The notes below the pieces were generated by a model. The model searched no databases. It was not told where the DNA came from and was given only the letters and a program-made list of their open reading frames with translations. Position numbers and translations under genes: made by a program. From Sporodiniella umbellata (taxonomy: Eukaryota; Mucoromycota; Mucoromycetes; Mucorales; Rhizopodaceae), in the NCBI GenBank assembly GCA_025677835.1, contig JAIXMR010000164.1, positions 1-34,209 on the forward strand: 34,209 nt of DNA, written 5' to 3'. The stretch's first letter is position 1, and each line of letters begins with the position of its first letter. Of this stretch, positions 1 through 10,796 are shown one piece after another.

Positions 1-488
1 TTTCTTTAAATTGATGTTTTAGAAATAGCAGAGTCGAGGCAGTGTTGTCAGCGGTTATGCTAGCGATAATACTATGGAAGCTCATCTCGTGTCCAATTCG
101 TAGAAGTTCTTGGAGTAGAGCAGTGCCTAACCCTTGACGTTGATGGTTTTGATCGATGTATAGGGAGAGCTCAGAGGTTCTATCAGCAAAAATGAATACA
201 ATATTTTTTTTCTATTCTATTTGATCTTTACAAAACATATGCTGGGTGGGGTCTAAAAGTGTTTAAACAGGCATACGCTATAGCCTTATCAGAGGCTTTT
301 TCGGCAGCCACAATTACTGGGTATCCTTTGCCCTTTAATTCGTTTAACCATGCAACTCTACTTTCCATAGACACAGTTTCATAGGCAAAAATGCAAGTAG
401 AGTTTGTGATACGCTCATTGAATATTGCGTGTATCTGGGGCAAGTCTTTCTCTCTAGCTTCTCTTATAACATAGTTATTTTGCCACAT
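1..488 (-). CDS. GNAT N-acetyltransferase, phosphinothricin acetyltransferase-like (3' end off window)
   Basis: Two exons are visible, 488..232 and 179..1, with a 52-nt intron (180..231, donor GTAAAG, acceptor GATAG). The reading continues past the left edge, so roughly the last 30 residues are missing if the family length (about 180 aa) holds. The N-terminus has the GNAT beta1-alpha1 pattern (IREAREKDLPQIHAIFNE), then FRPHPAY, which in the bar/pat family precedes the acetyl-CoA-binding strand. Exon 2 supplies LSLYIDQNHQRQGLGTALL, the Q-x-x-G-x-G pyrophosphate loop of motif A. Members transfer an acetyl group from acetyl-CoA to small amines such as phosphinothricin or methionine sulfone/sulfoximine; the substrate here cannot be told from sequence. 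The start is the first ATG, 36 nt from a TATA-like run. The family call is firm, the substrate is not. Confidence 0.85.
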
Positions 489-523
489 TAGAATAGAAAG
501 AGAGAAAAAACCCTCCTCACTTA

Positions 524-534
524 CTTTATATATA
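524..534 (-). promoter_or_regulatory. TATA-like element upstream of the GNAT gene
   Basis: On the minus strand this reads TATATATAAAG and lies 36-46 nt before the ATG at 488. Position and sequence suit a TATA box with a very short 5' UTR. In DNA this AT-rich a chance match is possible. Confidence 0.4.
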
Positions 535-734
535 TTTGTTTAAACTATCTCCGATTTTTCGGTCATACAGTGAAGCTGGGAGGTATTGGTCGGTCTTCAA
601 ATTTGAATGGTGATTGCAAAATAAGAATTTGGGGCATACTTCAAAAAGGATTGGTACAGAACCGAAAAATGGTTGGCCATCCCTAAATTTCTTATTGACT
701 CGAATGATTCTAAAATTTAAACAGCCCATTGAAA

Positions 735-930
735 CTTAAAGACCACTGCCACAAACACTGTTGTAATCATCAGTGATTCTCTGAAGTCATGTTTAAAAAG
801 CTCGTGGATTATTGTACTCCATCTTCCTTCTCAAAAAAACCCCTGAGAATCTCAATTGAATTTAATTCTGCTGAGTATGGGTCAGTGAATTCCTCCCACG
901 TGCGGTCGTTGTAAAATTTACGTTTCTTGA
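735..930 (-). pseudogene. Possible relic of a Tc1/mariner-type DDE transposase C-terminus
   Basis: The minus strand encodes TDPYSAELNSIEILRG near 843-888. This resembles the signature around the last catalytic acidic residue of Tc1/mariner (DDE_3) transposases, where P-Y-S-x-x-L-N-P-I-E precedes W and a basic stretch. In a shifted frame, about 750-785, LQRITDDYNSV resembles the helix near the end of such proteins. Stops and a frame change separate the two, and the residues before PYS do not match the family, so at most this is a decayed fragment. It could be coincidence. Confidence 0.3.
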
Positions 931-2561
931 AAGATGTTGTATAACAAACTCTGAATCAGGTGGTCGCCTGTTATTTGCACTGGTATATAGTATTTGCATA
1001 TTTGAACATTGTATGTCATATCACGCTGGTTTGTAAAATTACAAGACCACTTAGCCAAGGCATAATTAATCAGCTCATTACTCTGTGAGTGATATCAAGT
1101 ACACAAGTGCTGGTTACAAACAACCGTCAATATTTTCATCATTTCTGAATCCCCTTCTACCTAGCCTTGAACTTATTGAAGGGTTTTTGTATCAGGGCAT
1201 TATAAAAGTAAACAAGCCAATGTTGGTGGCTTTTTTTATTGACTCTTCACATGTATTGCATATACTCTCTTGATAGTTACCTGGATATGTAAAGCATTAG
1301 AGAGACGTGGGAAGCTTCAAGTTTACTGCCTAGTAAGAATAGTTTTTTACAGTCTAGTAATTTGATTGCTTTTTAGCTTTATTCCATACTATCATACTAT
1401 GACATAAAATATACCGCAGGCTTGACTAGGCAGCATTGTCGTTATAAAACTGAGAATTGAACAATTAGTAATATATCTACATTGTAAACAGAGTTAGAAG
1501 TCAGCCATAGATTACTTTATAAATCAGTTGACCGATTTGAAAGTAGTATGTTGTTAGCAAGAATCAGCCAAGGTTCCTTTTATAAGAGTGTATATTGTTA
1601 AAAAGAAGAATTATCAATTCAGTTTTAGCTTGTTATTTCAGTCTCTTTTACATATTGTTTTACTACGGCTTCAGCAAAATCACATAAAGGCAGACTTAGT
1701 CGATTTCATTTCATTATATATACTTCGCTCCAGTGCATTTACTGCATTTTTTTAGTAACTCGTGTTTTATGTGAGTACAGATTTTGCATATAATTCGTAA
1801 ATCCCTGAATATTTATTGTAAATCAACAAATTGATAAGTCAATCTTTTTTGGTCATTGTTTGGTATCCCCAGAGAAGCAATGGACACAAAACTTTATTAT
1901 TAAATATAGCATAAAGAAATCAATCTATAGATGTTTTGATTCTGATTTATGCTTTCTCTTTGTAATTTTATACTTTTCTTATGATTAGATAGAATATGAA
2001 AAAAAAAAAGTTTTCGAAGGATATACATGACTTGACAAATAGATTCAATGAAAAGAATAAGGAGAAGTAAAATATATGCTGTTTTCTTAAATAATCTGAG
2101 ATTACGAATTTTCCTTTAATTTTTTGTAGAGCCCTGCTTCCTAAAATAGATTTGATTTCTTTTGAAAGTTCATCGTTGCTTTTATTCTTTTTTTAGTTGA
2201 TTCCTGTAGATACCTTTTTCTTACTTTGCATAGTTGACTTAAAAAAATAAAACAATTGAAAAATGAAGGCAGAACAGAAAGATAAACCTCCTCTTTTAAA
2301 CAAAAAAAATATATCTAATAAAAATTGTAGCTTACATATACAAACAGTTTATTGCAAGACTAATAACCCCACAAACGACCTTTATTATAAACATATGCTT
2401 GTTTGGAGTATTCCAAATACATATCGTTGTCCAACGATGATTTTCGGCCAGTCTTTGCAAAAATGAAACGAACAAACATACCTCTTCATCAGATTGAATG
2501 TAACTCCACACCTAGTCTAATATTTAATACCCACTATTACTGCCAAAGAGATCTTTTTTAA

Positions 2562-3107
2562 GACATAATCACAGACAATCTGACTACTCTTAATGAAGGT
2601 TTTTTTCTGTCCGTTTCCAAAAAAAAAACTGTGCTAAGCCAATCTAAAGAACATGGGTGTGAATTAATCAAGTCTACTGCTATGGGATCAAGTTCACCCT
2701 CTAAACAAAAAAGTATGACTTTCTCTAACTTAAGCCGCTCCACTTTTCCAAAGCCTAAAACTGCTTTGGTTATTCCAGATCTAGATACAATTTCTTTCAA
2801 GCCAAGCCTTTTTCATATTTCTGCTGCCAAAGGTAGTAATGGCACAGTTAAAGACCCAGAACAGACTGGTAATCGCATTTTCAAGGTAAAAACTACAGTA
2901 ACTTTTTTCTTTTTGGAAGATAGTGTGTACGGTCATTGTGTGACTTGGTCAACACTACAGACATACTGGTTGTGCACACGTTTGTTTTCATCAAGTACAA
3001 GTGCAGACTTTTTATTGAGATATTTTGCTCACAAAAGTTTCTTTGTAGGAGTATTACTAAGTCTTATACTCGGAGTAAACAGCAGATGTAGAAGACTAAG
3101 AACGTAA
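2562..3107 (+). CDS. Doubtful ORF, no family recognised
   Basis: A run of 181 codons without a stop opens after a TAA at 2559 and closes near 3107. The first two thirds are rich in Ser, Lys and Pro, as in a disordered region, and end at a GTAAAA that could be a splice donor after codon 108. The remainder is hydrophobic and less protein-like. There is no convincing in-frame ATG at the start. The opposite strand is also open for 80 codons at 2558..2800, so the coding strand is uncertain. It may be an exon of an unresolved gene, a decayed gene, or chance. Confidence 0.25.
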   Translation, partial: DIITDNLTTLNEGFFLSVSKKKTVLSQSKEHGCELIKSTAMGSSSPSKQKSMTFSNLSRSTFPKPKTALVIPDLDTISFKPSLFHISAAKGSNGTVKDPEQTGNRIFKVKTTVTFFFLEDSVYGHCVTWSTLQTYWLCTRLFSSSTSADFLLRYFAHKSFFVGVLLSLILGVNSRCRRLRT

Positions 3108-3909
3108 CAAGGGATTATAAACAGTTGATCTCTAAATAAAGAAACTCTTACAGTGAATACTCAGGCTATGCTCCACTCATATTGCTACATGCTCAGCAAA
3201 TTACTCTTTACAAGTATATAAAACATATTTCGGAAACACACTACGTAAAGCGTTAGATATACTATTTAAAAAGATGAAGGTTGATTATTCTACCAAAAAA
3301 GCTAAAAATAAAGCTATCCAAAAGCAAGCTCAAGAACCATGTAACCGAATGAAGCTTTTCGTTACAAGATGCCTTCAGCTGGCGTTTAAAGTGCTCGTCG
3401 AGCAGTTAATTTTTTTTCATGCTATCGCGAAAACTATATTTTTCAAAAGAATTCAATACTGTATTGTCAAAGCGCACTCAGTGAATCGTTCCGAGATTTA
3501 TAAATGCTTTGAGTCTAAAAAAAAAAAGAAAATGTTTGCATGTTTTTCATTGGGCTTAACCTACGTATCGTGTTACGTGACCCTCGAAACTGCCGAAAAC
3601 AAAAAGAAAGGCGTTTCTATAAACTGAATATTCAAATTGTGTTATGGTTTTTATTTTGGCAAGTAAATACAACTGCACTCATTATACAAAAGCTTATCCC
3701 AATTCATTTTAATATTTTTTAAAAAGAAAAATGCTTTACCACACCAAAAGAGAATACTTTGCCTATGATGCAAAACATTGATTAGCTTTTTCTAATGAAC
3801 TAGAGGTCAAGGGGCTATATACTCTATATTTAAATTGGGAGGTTGATAAATGAGCGGCTGGCAAGCCAGTTTACTTCATCAACAATTCTAATTGAAACTG
3901 TTTGAGGGT
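3108..3909. other. Interval downstream of SAC3, no firm gene
   Basis: A plus-strand ORF of 117 codons (3274..3627) starts about 60 nt after a TATATAAAA run near 3211. It is lysine-rich and matches no family I know, and the minus strand is also partly open across it. The stretch 3628-3909 holds the presumed 3' UTR of SAC3, with no clear AATAAA on the minus strand. Confidence 0.5.
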
Positions 3910-6900
3910 TCATAATAACCAATCGAAAATCGCAAATCTGTTTATGGCATGCAAGCTGTAGTAAGTGGGGTATCTATCACTCGGTAACTTTAAGTGAACT
4001 TGTTGTTCTAGAGTACATGCTCGTAATTTTACCGTTTTCAAAGTTTCGAATATATTTGAGCCATCCGGAAAGTAAGTAATAAGGACAGGAAAAACCGCAG
4101 TAGGATTGTATTTTTCAATATTTTTGACTAAGCAAGCCAGTCTAACAGCAGATCTATTCCAATATAGTTTCCTTTAAAAAAAAATTAGGCTTAGGTTGTA
4201 TAAAATAAAGCTTAAATACATTTCAGACTCTGATCTATTCGAAGTTTCTAGTTCGGGTAAAGAGAATATCACAGCACCAATTTCTTCAGCAACGTTTCGG
4301 GTAATAGAATTCATCTTGTCAAGAACCATGCGGTTAGTTATATTATATTTGTCATATACACTTGTTGTTCGTAGAAATTCGTCGTCAAGACCAAACTTTT
4401 TTTTGTACCAAAGCGAAGATTGTAACTGCATACTTTCAATACTAATGAGCAATTGCCAATTTAGTTTTTTTGGTAATTTAGTATGAATCTTCTGAAAATC
4501 GTTCATTTGATTCCAAATCTGGGGATATATGTTATTGGTAAAATTTTCGGTCTTCCATATATCTCGATTATCAAAAGTCTATAAATAATAGTGAGTGTTT
4601 GTTTTTTCTTAAAAAAATTTACCGCATTTTTTTCAAGAACAATTTCCTCTGCAACCATACTTTGTTCAACTACCTCGTGTACTTTTTCATTTTCTAGTTT
4701 TGTATTGCTAATATTTTCAGGGCTTATCGATGTCATATCGAAATAGGGATGATTTCTTGCTACTGACCATTTGAAGTTGTGCTTGCTTTTCAACATATCC
4801 ATGATTAAATTTCTATTTTGTATCCTTTTACGGGTTTGAAGACTCCAAATGGATGCCTTCTTTTTTAAAATTTTTCTGATACTGAATTGTTTTTGTAAAA
4901 GCTTAACAGTCTGCTCCCTCACAGTTTGTTTCAACAACTCCTCAACGACATCATTTGCTATACTATCCTTCAGTTTTCTGAGTTTTTCTTCTTCCACCCT
5001 TCTTAATCGTTGTTTTTCTTCATTCTCTTTCAATTTTTTCTGAGCAGCCATTTGCCTCTCTGCTTCTTTCTGTGCTTTTTCTTGCTGCTCTTTTATAAGT
5101 TCTTGCTTACGTATGAGCTCTGCTTGTCTTTGTTTCTGATTTTCTTTTTGAATGTATTGTGCTTGCTGTTGAATTAGCTGCTCTCGTTTTTTTTGTTCTA
5201 TAAATGCCTCTAGCTTTTTTCTTTCGTTAGCTGCCTTAGCTTCGGCACATTCGGCCTGTCTTCTAGCTTCCGTCAACTTTTCCAATTTTTTTATATGATC
5301 AGTCACTTCTTTTGTTCTTTTAGAGTAATCAATCGCTTCAGTGCTTGTAGAGACTCGATTGAAGTCTGAACCAGGTAAGACAGCTGTAGAACGCGCCTTT
5401 GAATAGTACGCTGAAGGGCTCAGGCATCTATTTGAGTCATTTATTATATTGCGAAGTGACTGGTTTCCTTTCTTAATCTCTACAATCTCTGATTTTTTTT
5501 GAGGTAAATACGACAAAGGCTCTAGGAGAAATTGTTATTAGACAACAGGCCAATAACTATAAGAAGGTTACCTAAGAACACGTGAACTCTTGTTTCATAA
5601 TGCCTTTGACCAAATAGTAGTGTGGGCTCACCTAACGACATATCCATGGCAATCCCGTAATGTCTAGCCTCTTGAAGACAATGAATAAGACTATCATAGC
5701 ATAGAATGTTTTGAACGTAGCTAGCTTCGACGCCAGCAGCTCTCATCAGGTACCCTACGTTCATTGCTTTCAATGCTCCCTTTCTCACTTCAGCAAAATG
5801 TGTTTCAAGGAGGCATGCCATAAGAAAAGGTGTGTTTTGGTGTTTGATCCATTTGAAGAAAGAAGAGTAGCTGTTTTTACTAGCGAGTGCGTTACTTGCT
5901 TTGTTCCTCCTAGATGAAGTTTCCTCTATCTCGTTACTGCGCTGAGCCATAGCATGAAACTTGAGTGCAAGCTGTACATGTTGATGTTTGAATATGTTGA
6001 TTGGTTGAGACATAGTTTGTTTTGCCACATCTTTATCTCTAATATGAGTCAATATGTAGTAAGATCGAAATTCAGGTTCATTAGGTGTCTCGATGCCTTC
6101 TTCCCGTAAATCCTCATAAAACTCCATAAGACTCAATAGCACTATCGAACATCTGAATACATAATCCGTAACTAAAACCGCATTTACTGCCGTTTTGTAC
6201 TACCTTTTCTTAACTGTTCGGTTTCTTGTTGCTCACTAAACTTACTTTCTTCCATGCCGCACATTTCATGTAGACATAGTATATGGAATCGTGCGATGCG
6301 TTCATGGACTTGAATAGCCGTTACATCGCGGATGTTTTGAAGAGTGAAATCCTGTCTAATGGATCTTGTACGATCTCGAATAAAAGCATGACATTTCTCT
6401 AGTGTATGTACTGATAAAATATCGTTCATCAAATAGTCTAAGGTCGCCTATATAAAACTCAGTATACAATTATTTTTATGAGAGTCTTTTTAGCTTTACC
6501 ACCAAAGCTTCTGGAGATCTAACATCTGTAGGGAGCGGCTGGTCATTACCAGCAGCCGATCTTCGATAAGCTTTGACTGCTTTGTTTTTGTCTAAGTTTC
6601 CTTCTTCATCCATTTCAAGCCTATCTACCCCATTTTGTATGTCCCTTTCAACCATTTCGAAATGAGGGCATTTGGTTTGGCAAGTGCCTCGAAAGTCAAT
6701 TGCATCTTCCAGGCGGCGGGGAGTATTAGGATCAGGAATCAAACCACATTTTATGGCTTGTTCTCTTTCGGTTATTCTATCTCGTTTGAGCTGTTGAAAG
6801 ACATGAAGTAAAAGTTGTTTAAGGTTTAGTATGATTATGAAGTAATTGCGGTGAAGTTATTTACTTGCGCATATATCTCGCTTTTAGATGAACTCCCAAA

Positions 6901-7260
6901 ACGTGCTGCTCTTTCTGCCTGTGCTTGATTGTGAATTTTTTTTGGTGGGCTACCACAACTGTTTTTAGGGAAAAGCTTTTAAAGCCTAAACTCTCATTTT
7001 CGCTCTTACTTTTCAGTAACTGTAGGGTAGCTAACTTGTTTTCTGTTACTTGATGGCCGATTTGTTGTAATGCTTCCAGGTTTATATGTTTTATTGTTTT
7101 GAGTTCGATTTTTTCCTTTCGCAGTGCGATTCTTAAATAATACTTCTCCTAAAGCTTTATCAAAGTTTTTGCTTTCGCTGTTTTCATTACGGTTTCTGAA
7201 ATGCGCGTCAAAGATAGCCGAATTGGGCCCTCTGGCTTTTCCAGTGTTTGAGCTGAGCAT
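3910..7260 (-). CDS. SAC3: Sac3/GANP-family mRNA export scaffold (TREX-2 subunit)
   Basis: Eight exons: 7260..7010, 6958..6865, 6790..6500, 6447..6204, 6141..5572, 5521..4623, 4578..4220, 4171..3910. They sum to 2970 nt (989 aa) without internal stops; introns are 44-74 nt. Sac3 is the scaffold of TREX-2, which links transcribing genes and mRNPs to the nuclear pore. The diagnostic Sac3/GANP start DFRGTCQTKCPHFEMVERDI lies near residues 147-166, followed by the helical PCI-like domain (to about 480, with PLPTDVRSPEAL and TLDYLMNDIL). Residues about 550-695 form a long charged coiled coil ending in amphipathic helices where Cdc31/Sus1 bind in the family. A C-terminal globular part includes AVFPVLITYFPDG. 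The last 262-nt exon is joined by a 48-nt intron with donor GTATTT and acceptor AAAG. The chosen ATG follows an open stretch, so an upstream exon is possible. Confidence 0.92.
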
Positions 7261-9121
7261 ATTGGCTAGGACCGTTTTTAAGAAGTAAAACGCAGCTAAA
7301 TGAAAAAGTGTTAAAATTATGAAACCCATCGTCACCTAGTTTGAATCTCAGTTTAACAAAAGGTCACCATAGAGTAGAATGTATTGCCTTATTGTTTCTC
7401 CAGTCAAGATTTTTTATTCAGCTTCTTTTACATTTTTCTTCATTATTCAATATGCTACGGCCGATTACAGTCTATTAGCTATAGGAGGACTTCTTATGTA
7501 TAGTGTTTCTCGGTAAAAAGTGATATGCCAAGCTTTAGAACCATTAACGATGCTATCATAAATCCAATTAAACGACGTAGTGTTTTATACTGTTCCTAAT
7601 AAGACTTAGACAATATTTAAGCAACTTTAGTAACGAAGCATCCAATCTTTTCTTCTCAGTGTATATGCATACTTGACACTTTATTTTTTGCCAATATTTT
7701 GCTTGTTCTTCTGTGTATGTGAGCAACTTGTTTGATTAGAAGCGTGTCTATTGGTTGCTTTTTCAGTGTGTTATCTACATGTTCTCGAAGCTTACTTATT
7801 GTTCTGAATATACAAGCTAAGGTTTCGGTGTTTGTATAAAAATTTACTTAATACCACTACTATGTTTTCAAAGTGTAGGTCATTGTTTTCAGATGTAGGT
7901 CTAAGTGATAGGGTCAAAGTTTATATATAGAATTTTTGTAAAAAAGAAAGTACCGACACGAAGCCGTAATTAACTTCTTGCAACACACAAAACAGTTTTA
8001 AATGTAAGAAAACTTTTAGTTAAAGATTTATTCAAGTATTTAACATTGAATAAAAATATTTTTCAATTATTTTTTATAAAACATAGCCGCAAGGACCATT
8101 TTGTGTTTTTAATAAATAAGCTTGTAAATTTTTCTCTTTTATTATCGTATTCAATTCAACTTTTCTTAGCAGAACTAGTCTGATTTTTTTTTTCCTAATT
8201 GTATCTGTCTTTTTTTTATTACATTTTTAAAACAAACCATTGCAACCTCGACAGGAGGAGAAAGTTAAATTTAATATCTGTATTGGGTACTTTATATTTG
8301 ACTATGTTGATTTTTGTTTTTTATGGACACTGCTTGCACTTTGAAGATTTTTTTTGGTGAGAGAGCTTCACCAAAAGAAAAGGTACTTTAAAATAGCTTA
8401 ATAAATATATTCCAAAAACGGTTTTATAAATATTTTCATAGCAACCATTGCACTTTTTTACTATTTCTGTTTTTGCAAGACTATAGAGCATTGGTTTTTT
8501 TTTTTTAAGAAAAAAAACAACCGAAACAAACAAAAATTTATATTATTATATGTCTTTTGTATTTCGCAAAATGTATCAGTTTTCTTTTAAACGGAAGCTT
8601 TTTGAGTTCAAATAATGTTTTGATGGTCTTTTTAGTTTCAGCTCATCCTCATATGCTAGAGTACAACTATGTTTTTCAGCTTAGCAAACTAGTTTCACTT
8701 TAGCGAGACTGTATACAGTGCAAATCAAGGTCTTTGGCCCAAAAGAATTTCTTTTTTCAAAGCTTATACCAACTGGTTTTAAGAGCTATAATCAGCTAGC
8801 GAGTTGCATATTGTTTCAATAATTGGATAAAGCTTCAGTTACTGTAACATTTATTGTGTATCAGAAAAAACTAACACAGGAAAAAACAATACTTTTTACA
8901 GCGCTACCAAATAAATTCATTCAGTATAGTAGGTGAAGGTTGTAAGGAGAAAACCCAGGTGCCAATTTGGGTCAATATAAATTTGATTGAAGGACAGTAG
9001 TACAACATCAAAGGCATTGTACGCCTCAGACTTGAAAAGTCTTCCTAATTTTTATTCAAAGACAGACTGAGTGTTGATTTGCAATTACGAATTTCAATGT
9101 TTTGACTCTTTTTACGATAGC
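7261..9121. other. AT-rich intergenic region between SAC3 and SEC11
   Basis: The two genes diverge from this interval, so it holds both promoters. No gene is supported. Short open runs exist, for example about 60 codons on the minus strand near 7680-7860 preceded by TATATATAAA, but none shows a family motif and such runs are expected by chance. A clean hairpin-forming inverted repeat lies at 8352-8376. Confidence 0.6.
8352..8376. repeat. Perfect 9-bp inverted repeat with 7-nt loop
   Basis: TTTTGGTGA at 8352-8360 and TCACCAAAA at 8368-8376 are exact reverse complements separated by GAGAGCT. The flanks are T- and A-rich and could extend the stem imperfectly. No function is evident; it does not sit at a recognisable gene end. 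Confidence 0.7.
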
Positions 9122-9869
9122 ATGTTTACTGAACTTCGCAGGATGAATCTGCGCCAGGTAGGATATTTTACATGATAAAAACGCTAGCTTTTGTTTTTTT
9201 AACTTTTTTAATTCACAAAGCTTGCGCTGCAAATTTTGAATATTTTGGCCATTGGAGCCACCACTCTAATGGTATGGAAAGGGCTATCTGTGGTTACTAA
9301 CAATGAAAGCCCCATTGTTGTAGTACTTAGGTATATACATTGGAATTTTTGTTCATGGTCTAACTTAGCTGCATTTGCAAAAGTGGGAGCATGGAGCCTG
9401 CATTTCATCGTGGCGATTTGCTTTTTCTTACACTCCCTAAAAAGGAATCTATAGCAATTAACGACATATGTGTTTTTAAGCTTCCCGGACGAGACATTCC
9501 TATTGTGCATAGAGTATTAAAAATTCATGAAGAGTAATGCACTTGTTTATTTTAACTTACCAAAAGCTAATCTGAAAAAATCCAAAATCTAGTATATACG
9601 GAAAAGAATTCGTCTTAACTAAAGGCGATAACAATGCAGCGGATGACCGTCTGTTATATGACCGAGGACAGATGTGGATCAACAAAGAACATATTGTGGG
9701 GAAAGCTAAAGGGTAATAAATGTACACTTGTAAAATAGGCTAACATCGTTTCTTTTTTAGTTTCTTCCCTTATGTTGGTATGGTCACAATTTTAATGAAC
9801 GACTACCCTTGGATGAAGTTTGCTTTGTTGGGCATATTGGGATTATTTGTTCTAATCCATCGGGAATAG
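9122..9869 (+). CDS. SEC11: Signal peptidase complex catalytic subunit Sec11
   Basis: Five exons: 9122..9157, 9221..9330, 9384..9533, 9593..9712, 9761..9869, giving 174 aa, in line with Sec11 proteins (about 167-180 aa). Sec11 is the ER-membrane serine protease that removes signal peptides from secretory proteins. One N-terminal membrane helix (residues about 13-35) is followed by [15 protein letters not shown], in which Ser51 is the nucleophile. DIPIVHRVL carries His91, the catalytic histidine of eukaryotic Sec11 (lysine in bacterial enzymes). [12 protein letters not shown] supplies the conserved acidic residues at 111-117. The C-terminus has the family's [17 protein letters not shown] hydrophobic segment. 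The start aligns with the longer animal/fungal N-terminus (RRMNLRQ); Met8 is the alternative. An AATAAA lies 28 nt after the stop. Confidence 0.97.
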
Positions 9870-9896
9870 CACACAAATCTTTGCTTTATTTTACAA

Positions 9897-9902
9897 AATA
9901 AA
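9897..9902 (+). terminator. Putative polyadenylation signal of SEC11
   Basis: AATAAA begins 28 nt downstream of the SEC11 stop codon, in an AT-rich context suitable for 3'-end formation. Confidence 0.5.
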
Positions 9903-10552
9903 TATAGTGTTTTATAACATGAACTATATGCAAATACAAAACGTCGATTTTAAAAAAGTACATTGAGAGATACACAGCGGTTCTAAAACCAATCCCGCGT
10001 TTTATAAAATCTGCTACACATCAACGAAATACTTGTTCTAGAGCCCTTTGATACTAACACAGATTCTTTGCAGTGTCTTTGTCGACAAGGCGTGTTTCAT
10101 CACACTCAGAGAACTCGAACTCAGCGAAAACGTCAAGACCAGAGACACCTTTCCTATTGGCTCTTTAACTGTTTTTTCTATAAATATGCTATTAGATTTA
10201 ACGGCTTGACCCATTGTCAAAGAAGCCACGATATGTATGCTCTTACAAATAGAAAGGAGCGTTGTGTATGACACTTTTTCTGGAAGTTTTTTAAAAAAAG
10301 GAAAGAAAATGAGACAGCGCCTATTTTTTGAGGACTTTGATATATTTGCATCCGCTGTACTCTCAAAGACTTAAGTATAGGTAAACGATTTGTAAATAAG
10401 ACTTTCAAAAGTTTAGCGATGCAAAACGATCATAACTTTAAACGATATGTAATTTTTTTTTTTAAAAAAAAAGGTTGTTGTACTGAAAATCATAAGATAT
10501 AGTATATTATAGACATAAAAATAGGGCATTCTGCTAGGAGGATCTCAGCATC
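9903..10552. other. Interval downstream of SEC11
   Basis: No gene is supported. Overlapping open runs occur on the minus strand between 10038 and 10408 without a recognisable motif, and no splice pattern joins them convincingly. An uninterrupted T11/A10 junction lies at 10453-10473. Confidence 0.55.
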
Positions 10553-10796
10553 TTACTTTTTTTTTGGAATGAGTTTTGATGGAACACTCTTTTTCACATC
10601 CAAAGGACACAAGAAACTTTGAACCATAATGGACGGTTTTCTAGCACCATCTTTTGACCAAAACCCTACAATTTTATTAAAAAAAAAAAAGAAAATGTGG
10701 TGGGAAATACATGCGTTTACATCCTCGTTTGTCAATTAATACTTTGATCACCTTTGGGTTGTGAATAGACACATTGGTAATATCAGTGCATCGGCC
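10553..10796 (-). CDS. Possible 3' portion of a small spliced gene
   Basis: Two open segments join in frame across a normal-looking intron: 10796..10721 and 10665..10553, intron 10666..10720 (55 nt, donor GTAAAC, T12 tract, acceptor TTGTAG). The joined peptide contains NPKVIKVLIDKRG before the junction and FWSKDGARKPSIMVQSFLCP after it, and ends in SKLIPKKK. I do not recognise the family. Upstream of 10796 the frame closes and an AAAG that could be an acceptor is present, but I found no convincing donor or start codon. It may be the tail of a gene, a pseudogene, or chance. Confidence 0.3.

Larger units (their letters stand above)
489..2561. other. Gene-poor AT-rich interval
   Basis: No complete gene can be supported here. 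On the minus strand around 740-930 there is a short transposase-like string (listed separately). A 67-codon minus-strand ORF with an ATG lies at 526..729, just upstream of the GNAT promoter; its peptide has no family I recognise, and an ORF this short is expected by chance at this base composition. A CACGTG hexamer occurs at 897-902. Between 1.3 and 2.5 kb I see only A/T tracts and frequent stops. Confidence 0.6.

Noticed and set aside
1085..1273. Plus-strand ORF with a faint resemblance to a transposase tail (LELIEGF)
   Set aside because: It starts at GTG, the match is a few residues, and no neighbouring motif supports it.
4196..5043. Plus-strand ORFs over SAC3 (4196..4486, 4849..5043)
   Set aside because: Mirror images of the SAC3 coiled-coil and downstream exons; no motif of their own.
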